64,000 nucleotides of DNA from Cognatitamlana onchidii (lineage in GTDB: Bacteria; Bacteroidota; Bacteroidia; Flavobacteriales; Flavobacteriaceae). Both the position numbers and the translations under genes were made by a program. The notes beneath the pieces were generated by a model. It did not search any database, was not told the DNA's origin, and saw nothing but the letters and a program-made list of their open reading frames with translations. The DNA lies in assembly GCF_004804355.1 (NCBI RefSeq), contig NZ_SRWZ01000002.1, positions 310,001 to 374,000 on the forward strand. Reading direction: 5' to 3'. Shown piece after piece: positions 46,432 through 53,165 of this stretch. Position 1 is the first letter of the stretch; every line of letters begins with the position of its first letter.

Positions 46432-46827
46432 TTATACAAGTAAGATTTCATTTGGTTAGTAAGCCATTCAATTTACGTTAATATTTGAAAAGCTTTTGAT
46501 TTCAAAAAAAGCCGTTACAAGAAAATGGAAATTCTAAAGTTTTATGGTTGTGGCCTGTTTAAAATTAGGACAGATAAAATCTAATTTGAATGTAAAGAAT
46601 AGCCCTAAGGCACGTTTAAAATTTGGTTTTTCATCCTTTTTCCTAAATAATCTCATTCATATTGAGGATAGGAAGTTATTATACTTCTTGATTAATTCTG
46701 AAAACCGTAATAAAAAGTGCATTTTTTACAGGATATCATGACATTACAGGATAATTATCATGGAAGCAATACGTAATTTTCAGTTTCCTTTAAAAGTTAA
46801 ATTCATCCAATAACAGACCTATATCTA
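46432..46827. other. 396-bp intergenic region before the distal GH78 operon
   Basis: I see no credible gene. A 65-codon frame at 46544-46741 has no signal peptide, motif or recognisable relative and runs into the operator. The only clear element is the direct-repeat operator at 46728-46752 with its TAATTTTC box at 46774-46781. Confidence 0.6.
46728..46752 (+). promoter_or_regulatory. Direct repeat operator with an extra half-site (distal GH78 operon)
   Basis: TCATGAC (46736-46742) and ACAGGAT (46746-46752) form the 10-bp-period pair, and a third half-site ACAGGAT lies 8 bp upstream at 46728-46734. TAATTTTC at 46774-46781 starts 22 bp after the pair. ATG 46828 follows 75 bp after the pair. 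The genes downstream run without another strong operator to the window end. Confidence 0.65.
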
Positions 46828-49212
46828 ATGTTAATCAAATATCTTCAAAATCAATGTTTAACAAACATTTTTAAACTCCTTATTTTAATTATCAGTACAG
46901 CAACATTTGCCACGAATCCTAATTGGGGAAATGCCCAATGGATTTGGCAACAAGAAGACAGTCCCTCCAATACATGGATGAGTTTTAGAAAGACGGTAAC
47001 ATTAGAAGAAATACCAGAAAATGTTGAAGCTCATATATCGGTTGATAGTAAATTCTGGTTATGGATAAACGGTGAAATGGTAATTTTTGAAGGCGGCTTA
47101 TCTCGTGGTCCAAGTCAGGCTGGAGCATGGAATCGCAAAGATAAAATAACACCTGCCAACTCTTGGTACGAAGCTTTAAACATTCAGCCTTATTTAAGAA
47201 AAGGTGAAAACACCATAGCTATATTAGTTTGGTTTTGGGGACGTGAAACCCATAAGGGAACCCACATTGACAGTGGAAATGGCGGTTTGTTATTCTCTTC
47301 AGAAATAGGAAATCAACAATTGGTTTCAGATAGCAGTTGGAAGGTTTTGCAACATCCAGGTTATGATAACACCATAGAACCAGCTAGTAAGTCCCTAGTA
47401 CAATACTCAGTGAAATTTAATGCACAAAAAGCCTTAAACGACTGGACAGACAAAGCTTGGTACAAACAAGATTTTAACGATGCCAATTGGGCAAATGCTT
47501 CAGAAAAAGGTCAATTAGGTGTAGCACCTTGGTACAATGTTGAAAAAAATATAGTACCTCATTTAATCAATCATGGTTTACAGAATTATGCCAATCATGA
47601 AGATTTAGAATTCCCGTTTGTTAGTCAAGGTACAACCATTATAGCGAGATTGCCGTTCAATAAGCAAGTAACACCATATCTGGAAATTGAAGCAAAAGCA
47701 GGCGATAGTATTTTTATTAGCACAGATAACAATAGAAATAAAATTAACGCCACTTATATTGCCAAGGATGGACTTCAAAAGTTTGAAAGTTACTCATGGT
47801 TTAACGGTCATGAAGTGCAATATACCATTCCTGCAGGCGTAAAAGTAAACGCCTTAAAATACCGTTGGATGAGTGTTGGGGAAATGGCTGGTAGTTTTAA
47901 GATAGACGACCCATTTTACAACCGTTTATGGGATATGGGGAACAATACCCTATTTGTTTGTGCTCGCGATAATTTTATGGATTGTCCAGACCGCGAACGT
48001 GCGTTGTGGATAGGCGATGTGGCAGACCAAACAGGATATTTATTCTATGCTATGGATGATGCTGGACGTCAGCTCTTAAAAAAAGCTATTTTACAGACTG
48101 TATATTTTAGTCAAGATGATGTCATTGGGGCTTTAGGTCCGCTTCGTGTTAGAGAGTTAGTGTGCCAAAGTTTACAGTTTATAGCTCAGGTAGTTTGGCC
48201 TTATTATTTAAATACTGGCGATAAAGAAACCCTTGAAATTGCTTACCCTTATTTGTACCGCTATTTAGACTTATTTCCTATGAAAGAAAACGGTCTTCCA
48301 GAATATAGAAAAGGAAAAAGTCCTGATACCTGGAATTGGCTTGATTGGGGTGTAAAAGGCACTATTGATCAAGAACCCATTCAAATGGCTTTCTATTATT
48401 TGGCCTTACGAGAAGCTAAAAAAATGGCTGTGGTTTTGGGTAATGATGAGCACATTAAATGGTATGATAAGCGCATGACTTCTATGAAAGCAGCATATGA
48501 CGAAGCGTATTGGAAAGATGGTTTTTATAGTACCAATCCTGAAAATCTGAAAGATGACCGCGCGAATGCTATTGCTATTATTTCAGGAATTGCAAACCCT
48601 GATTATTACGATCAAATAGTAGATAATGTTTTAATTTCAAACCGTTTTTCTAGTCCACATTTTGAGTGGATGGCTGAAGAGGCCATGTTTATTGCAGGTC
48701 GCCCAAAAGCTTCCTTGCAACGTATGAAAGAGATGTATCAAAGTCAGGTAGACCAAGAAGGCATGACTACCCTTTATGAAAAATTTGGAAACAAAGGAAG
48801 TTATAATCATGCTTGGAATGGGTCTAACACCATATTGTCAAAATATGTTGCCGGCGTTGAGCCAACTCAGTTAGCTTGGAGCGAATTTCAAATTATGCCA
48901 ACATTGGTACATTTCAAATCAATTGAAAAGACCATTCCAACGGTAAAAGGAGATATTGTTATTCAAATGCACAAAAGCGAGAATACCTATGAATTAGGTT
49001 TAGAATCTCCAGAACAAACATCGGCTATTATTGGGATTCCAAAATCTGAAAAACGAATTGGTTCTGTTGAAGTCAACGGAAAAACCGTTTGGAAGAATGG
49101 AAAATCAAAAAAGAAACTTTCGGGATTAGAATTTGTTGAAGAAGATGAGCAATTTTTGAAGTTTAAGGTTGCTTCTGGTAAATGGGAAGCATTAGCAATA
49201 TACAAGAAGTAA
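46828..49212 (+). CDS. GH78-type alpha-L-rhamnosidase, secreted
   Basis: 794 residues with a signal peptide (about 1-31, ATFAT). N-terminal jelly roll (WGNAQWIWQQEDSPSN, FWLWINGEMVIFEGG; about 32-220), then the (alpha/alpha)6 barrel with NFMDCPDRERALWIGDV carrying the catalytic Asp/Glu cluster and the Gly-Asp. TTLYEKFGNKGSYNHAWNG holds the second catalytic glutamate and is followed by a C-terminal beta domain. It is more divergent than the other GH78 proteins of the window and may prefer a different rhamnoside. It is the first gene after the operator at 46728-46752. Confidence 0.82.
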   Translation: MLIKYLQNQCLTNIFKLLILIISTATFATNPNWGNAQWIWQQEDSPSNTWMSFRKTVTLEEIPENVEAHISVDSKFWLWINGEMVIFEGGLSRGPSQAGAWNRKDKITPANSWYEALNIQPYLRKGENTIAILVWFWGRETHKGTHIDSGNGGLLFSSEIGNQQLVSDSSWKVLQHPGYDNTIEPASKSLVQYSVKFNAQKALNDWTDKAWYKQDFNDANWANASEKGQLGVAPWYNVEKNIVPHLINHGLQNYANHEDLEFPFVSQGTTIIARLPFNKQVTPYLEIEAKAGDSIFISTDNNRNKINATYIAKDGLQKFESYSWFNGHEVQYTIPAGVKVNALKYRWMSVGEMAGSFKIDDPFYNRLWDMGNNTLFVCARDNFMDCPDRERALWIGDVADQTGYLFYAMDDAGRQLLKKAILQTVYFSQDDVIGALGPLRVRELVCQSLQFIAQVVWPYYLNTGDKETLEIAYPYLYRYLDLFPMKENGLPEYRKGKSPDTWNWLDWGVKGTIDQEPIQMAFYYLALREAKKMAVVLGNDEHIKWYDKRMTSMKAAYDEAYWKDGFYSTNPENLKDDRANAIAIISGIANPDYYDQIVDNVLISNRFSSPHFEWMAEEAMFIAGRPKASLQRMKEMYQSQVDQEGMTTLYEKFGNKGSYNHAWNGSNTILSKYVAGVEPTQLAWSEFQIMPTLVHFKSIEKTIPTVKGDIVIQMHKSENTYELGLESPEQTSAIIGIPKSEKRIGSVEVNGKTVWKNGKSKKKLSGLEFVEEDEQFLKFKVASGKWEALAIYKK

Positions 49213-49273
49213 TCCTTAGCTAATTTAATTTGTAATCTTTTGAATACTGAAGTGAAATAATCTTAATAAATCA

Positions 49274-50641
49274 ATGAGATTTTATTTTTCAATCTTTTTA
49301 TTACTATTTACAACATCCTATATGTCTTGTCAGTCAGAACCAGAACATGTAGATTACTTCGCTAACAATGCTTTTGGAAATCCCATTGTGGGTAATGCCG
49401 GTGAGTATTACAAAGGTGTAACCTATATAACCTATCAAGGGGAAAAGGAAGATCCTTTTGTAGCGGCTTATAATCATGCTGAAAAAAAATGGATTGGTCC
49501 TTTTAAAGCAGGAACAAGTGTATTGGGTAAAAAGCCCGGAAAAAAGATCGATAATCACGGTAAACCAACATTGATTTTAGATAACGAGGGCTATATTCAT
49601 GTGGTTTTTGGTGGTCATGGCGGATCTAGAGCCTTAGGTGAAAATGCATTGGGCAATTATAATGGCGGGAAACAAATTCACGTTAAAACTAAAAATCCAT
49701 TGGATATTAGTTCTTGGGAAGAAGTAGACAATATTTCGCCATTTGGCACTTACAGTCAGTTTTTAAAGATGGCTAATGGCGACATCTATTTGTTTTATCG
49801 TCATGGTGCCCACCGAAGTAATTGGGTATATCAAGTTACTAAAGATAACGGCATCACATTTTCGCCGCCGGTTTCGTTTTTAAAGACGAAACCTGTTGAA
49901 GATTCAACCATGACAAACACCTATGATTCCTGGTATACCGATTTAAAGATCGGTAACTCAAATGAAATTCTGGTATCATACAATTATCATTTATGCCGAA
50001 GTATAAATAATGTGCATATTGGAGAACGACACCATTGTTATTTTATGGTTTTTGATACTGCCAAGAATGAATGGCGAAATATAAAAGAAGAGACATTAAA
50101 GATTCCACTTACCAAAGAATATGCCGATAAAATGACCTTAGCCGTGAACACCGGAAGTCGATGGAATCATATAGGTAGCATAGGTTTAAGCCATGATGGT
50201 TTTCCAATTATAAGTTGGTATGAAGGCGCAGATAATAAAACCAGACACGGTGCGCCTAAGCAATTGGTTAACTACCAATGGGATGGATCAAAATGGATTG
50301 GTGGTAATACCAATTTACCAGTGGAAGCCAGAGGAGAAATGTACATTGATGAAGATAATAACCTAGGCTATTTATTGGATTCTAATAATAACACTGAAGG
50401 TGAACTTGCCTGGTGGAAAAGTTATAAAAGTCTGAACCAATTTGATAAAACACAGGCGTTATATAGTCATGAAGGATCAAAATTCCTGATGTCAAATTTT
50501 ACAAGAAATGCCCATGATGATGCGCGCATCCTGGTTACTCAAAAAATAAAAGGCACACCATATTCCAGAATTTATCTTTTAGGAGAAAATGGACCTATAA
50601 CCAGAATTAAAAACGAGGCAATTACAATAAAGTTAGATTAG
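49274..50641 (+). CDS. PL25 ulvan lyase, lipoprotein
   Basis: 455 residues forming a single seven-bladed beta-propeller, the usual size for PL25. The four residues described as catalytic in the characterised Pseudoalteromonas PL25 lyase (H123, H143, Y188, R204) have counterparts with identical spacing: H95 in DNHGKP, H115 in GGHGG, Y160 in FGTYSQ and R176 in FYRHGAH. The signal ends TTSYMSC (C19), so it is probably lipid-anchored rather than T9SS-secreted. It should cleave the rhamnose-3-sulfate to uronate bond of ulvan or of oligosaccharides already taken to the cell surface or periplasm. The related GH145 rhamnosidases share the fold, but the conserved tetrad favours a lyase. Confidence 0.87.
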   Translation: MRFYFSIFLLLFTTSYMSCQSEPEHVDYFANNAFGNPIVGNAGEYYKGVTYITYQGEKEDPFVAAYNHAEKKWIGPFKAGTSVLGKKPGKKIDNHGKPTLILDNEGYIHVVFGGHGGSRALGENALGNYNGGKQIHVKTKNPLDISSWEEVDNISPFGTYSQFLKMANGDIYLFYRHGAHRSNWVYQVTKDNGITFSPPVSFLKTKPVEDSTMTNTYDSWYTDLKIGNSNEILVSYNYHLCRSINNVHIGERHHCYFMVFDTAKNEWRNIKEETLKIPLTKEYADKMTLAVNTGSRWNHIGSIGLSHDGFPIISWYEGADNKTRHGAPKQLVNYQWDGSKWIGGNTNLPVEARGEMYIDEDNNLGYLLDSNNNTEGELAWWKSYKSLNQFDKTQALYSHEGSKFLMSNFTRNAHDDARILVTQKIKGTPYSRIYLLGENGPITRIKNEAITIKLD

Positions 50642-50695
50642 TTTAATCGTCTTGAAATGAAAGAATTAAATAAATACATCAAGTAATATAAAATT

Positions 50696-50788
50696 ATGAG
50701 AAACAAGAGAATTATTCTAGTAATATTTTTAGTTGTGAATTCATTGCTTTCTAATGCACAGCATAAAAAGAAGCATTACTATGAATAA
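50696..50788 (+). pseudogene. 30-codon mini-ORF consisting of a signal peptide (gene remnant or coupled leader)
   Basis: The frame encodes MRNKRIILVIFLVVNSLLSN followed by AQHKKKHYYE and a stop. It is a complete signal peptide with a basic N-region, a hydrophobic core and an SNAQ cleavage site, but no mature protein. Its last codons overlap the ATG of the next gene (50781). It may be the remnant of a deleted secreted-protein gene, or a leader that couples translation of the CBM9/PKD gene. Confidence 0.5.
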
Positions 50789-51899
50789 AAGAATTAAATT
50801 TAATAAAAAAAACATGATCCGTTTACTTTTTTGTTTTCTGGTGATTATAGCTTTTGGTATGCCACAATCTTATGCCCAATCCAATCGTGATACGATTTAC
50901 CCAATTTTTCAATTTCCACAACACAAAATGCCTAGAATAGATGGTGACTTTTCCGATTGGAATTTAGTGCCAAATACCTATGCCATTGGTTTAGACCAAA
51001 TGAAAGAAGCTATTAACGGCATTGGCTTTAACCTTGATGCGACCGATTTAGATATTACCGTTAAAGTAGGGTGGGTAAAAGACCTAAACCGTTTATACTT
51101 TTATGTAGAAGTGTTTGATGATTTCTGGGATTTTGAACAATTAGATATCAAACAAGACATTTTTGAATTGGTAGTAGATGCCGATGTTTCTGGTGGTAAT
51201 TTTATAAAAAAGTGGAACGCGAATAAAAAGAGGATTCCTATAGAAGAATTACATTTTAGAGGACACGGGTCGCATGCGCAAAATTACCATGTTTTTATAC
51301 CTGCTGTAAATAAAGACTGGGCTATGGTTTGGGGAAATACCCCTTGGATTAAAGACTTTCCGTATGCTAACGCCGCTTACGAGCATGATTTAGAACAAGG
51401 TAAATCAGGCCTCCTTAAAATGGAGTTTTGGATAACACCATTCGACCACGCATCTATTGAGGGTATAAACCGTTCTGCTGTTTCAGATTTAAAAGAAAAT
51501 GAAATAATTGCGATGTCATGGAGTGTTATTGATTATGATAATGATAATAAAGAAAGAAAGGATTTTACAAGTCTTTCACATGATATAGATATGATTCATG
51601 ATGGCGATTTTATGAATGCTTTTAGATTAATGCCATTGATTAAGGAATTAGAACCAGAGCTTCAAGCCAATTGGTCTTTTGTTGAGGTGGATAGAGATAG
51701 GCGTGTTTTCGCCTTCAAAGATGAATCGCTAGGTAAGGTTGAAAAGTGGACTTGGGATTTTGGAGATGGAACAACTTCTAATGAGCCAAACCCTGTACAT
51801 CGATATAAAACTGCAGACCATTGGACGGTTGTGCTTACTGTTGAAAGTAAAGGAGGTAAATCGATACGCTCAAAAGTTTGGGATGTGGTCACAAAATAA
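50781..51899 (+). CDS. Secreted CBM9/DOMON-like and PKD domain protein
   Basis: 372 residues from ATG 50781 (a frame from 50754 would prefix 9 residues before the signal peptide). The signal peptide (ends PQSYAQ) is followed by a CBM9/DOMON-like beta-sandwich (about 35-280): KMPRIDGDFSDW, LNRLYFYVEVFDDFWDF, DIFELVVDADVSGG. The C-terminal ~85 residues are a PKD domain (KWTWDFGDGTTSNEPNPVHRY). No catalytic motif is evident. It may bind ulvan or an oligosaccharide; it has neither a lipobox nor a T9SS tail. It sits between the PL25 lyase and GH88, in the distal operon. Confidence 0.7.
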   Translation: MNKRIKFNKKNMIRLLFCFLVIIAFGMPQSYAQSNRDTIYPIFQFPQHKMPRIDGDFSDWNLVPNTYAIGLDQMKEAINGIGFNLDATDLDITVKVGWVKDLNRLYFYVEVFDDFWDFEQLDIKQDIFELVVDADVSGGNFIKKWNANKKRIPIEELHFRGHGSHAQNYHVFIPAVNKDWAMVWGNTPWIKDFPYANAAYEHDLEQGKSGLLKMEFWITPFDHASIEGINRSAVSDLKENEIIAMSWSVIDYDNDNKERKDFTSLSHDIDMIHDGDFMNAFRLMPLIKELEPELQANWSFVEVDRDRRVFAFKDESLGKVEKWTWDFGDGTTSNEPNPVHRYKTADHWTVVLTVESKGGKSIRSKVWDVVTK

Positions 51900-51937
51900 G
51901 TTTTGTTGCCTTTTATAATATTGAATTAAAAAATAAA

Positions 51938-53101
51938 ATGAAGAAATTAATTATTTCCTTATTGGTTGTCGCAGGATTAATCGCATGTAAAAGTCCTGAT
52001 TTCGCTGTCGATTCAGCCATAGAAAAAGCTGAAAAACAATTTACGGTATTATTAGATTCATCTTATGCTGAAAATAAAATACCAAGAAGTCTTGATGAGC
52101 ATGGAGAAATAGATTGGGCAAAACGAAAAATGGATTGGACACAAGGGTTCTTTCCTGGTTCTTGTTGGAAATTATATGAGCATACTCAAGATGCAAAATG
52201 GAAAGAAGGCGCACACCATTTTCAGAATCTATTTATTGATGCTAAAGATATCAATACAACCCACGATTTGGGCTTTATGTTTTATTGTTCTTTTGGAGAG
52301 GGTTATAAATTAACCAAAAACGAAGCCTATAAACAAGTGGTTATTGATGCTTCAGAATCCTTAATATCTAGATATGACTCCATAGTCGGCTGCATTAAAA
52401 GTTGGGATTTTGGTAAAGATAGATGGACGTTTCCTGTAATTATAGACAATATGTTGAATTTAGAAATGCTATTTGAAGCTTCAATTTTAACTGGAAATGA
52501 TAAATACAAAAATATAGCTATTAATCACGCCAATACAACACTAAAAAATCATTTCAGAGCTAATTACAGTACTTGGCACGTAGTAGATTATAATCCAGAA
52601 GATGGGTCTGTATTCAAAAAATTAACGCACCAAGGTTTACATAATGAAAGCAGTTGGGCAAGAGGTCAATCTTGGGCTTTATACGGGTATACCATGTGTT
52701 ACCGTTACACCAAAAACCCTGCGTATTTAGAACAAGCAAAACAGGTGGCAACATTTATCCCTAAAAATTTACCAGAAGATTTTGTACCAATTTGGGATTT
52801 TGATGTAAAAGACGAAGCCATTATGTATAAAGACGCGTCTGCTGCTGCTGTTTATGCTTCAGCATATTTAGAGCTCTATACATACACTAAAAATACAGAG
52901 TATAAAGATTTGGCAGAAAATATTTTGAAGTCTTTAAGCTCTGATAACTACTTTTCTGAATTTGGTAAAAATGGCGGATTTATATTAGAACATAGTGTTG
53001 GTAATTTTCCTAGAAATGGAGAGATTGATGTGCCTATCAATTATGCAGATTACTATTATTTGGAAGCGCTTTTGCGCTTAAAACGTATTATTGAACAATA
53101 A
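51938..53101 (+). CDS. GH88 unsaturated glucuronyl hydrolase, lipoprotein
   Basis: 387 residues from ATG 51938; the frame opens earlier inside the preceding gene, but this ATG begins the lipoprotein signal (GLIAC, C17). GH88 features: WTQGFFPGSCW, THDLGFMFYCSFGEGY (catalytic Asp about D110), IIDNMLNLEMLFEAS (second Asp about D170) and SSWARGQSWALYGYTMCY. The enzyme hydrates the 4,5-unsaturated uronate at the end of lyase products and so opens the way to rhamnosidases. Together with the GH105 at 1017 it gives the locus two delta-uronate hydrolases, possibly for different sulfation states or linkages. Confidence 0.93.
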   Translation: MKKLIISLLVVAGLIACKSPDFAVDSAIEKAEKQFTVLLDSSYAENKIPRSLDEHGEIDWAKRKMDWTQGFFPGSCWKLYEHTQDAKWKEGAHHFQNLFIDAKDINTTHDLGFMFYCSFGEGYKLTKNEAYKQVVIDASESLISRYDSIVGCIKSWDFGKDRWTFPVIIDNMLNLEMLFEASILTGNDKYKNIAINHANTTLKNHFRANYSTWHVVDYNPEDGSVFKKLTHQGLHNESSWARGQSWALYGYTMCYRYTKNPAYLEQAKQVATFIPKNLPEDFVPIWDFDVKDEAIMYKDASAAAVYASAYLELYTYTKNTEYKDLAENILKSLSSDNYFSEFGKNGGFILEHSVGNFPRNGEIDVPINYADYYYLEALLRLKRIIEQ

Positions 53102-53165
53102 AGAAGGTATTATCAAAAGAGCTAATATTCATGAACATTTTAAATACATAATAGCATAGAAACCT

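Noticed and set aside
46544-46741. A 65-codon open frame in the gap before the distal GH78 operon
   Set aside because: No motif, no signal peptide and no good ribosome site; its end overlaps the direct-repeat operator. The reverse strand has a short stretch vaguely like an AraC tail but is interrupted by stops.
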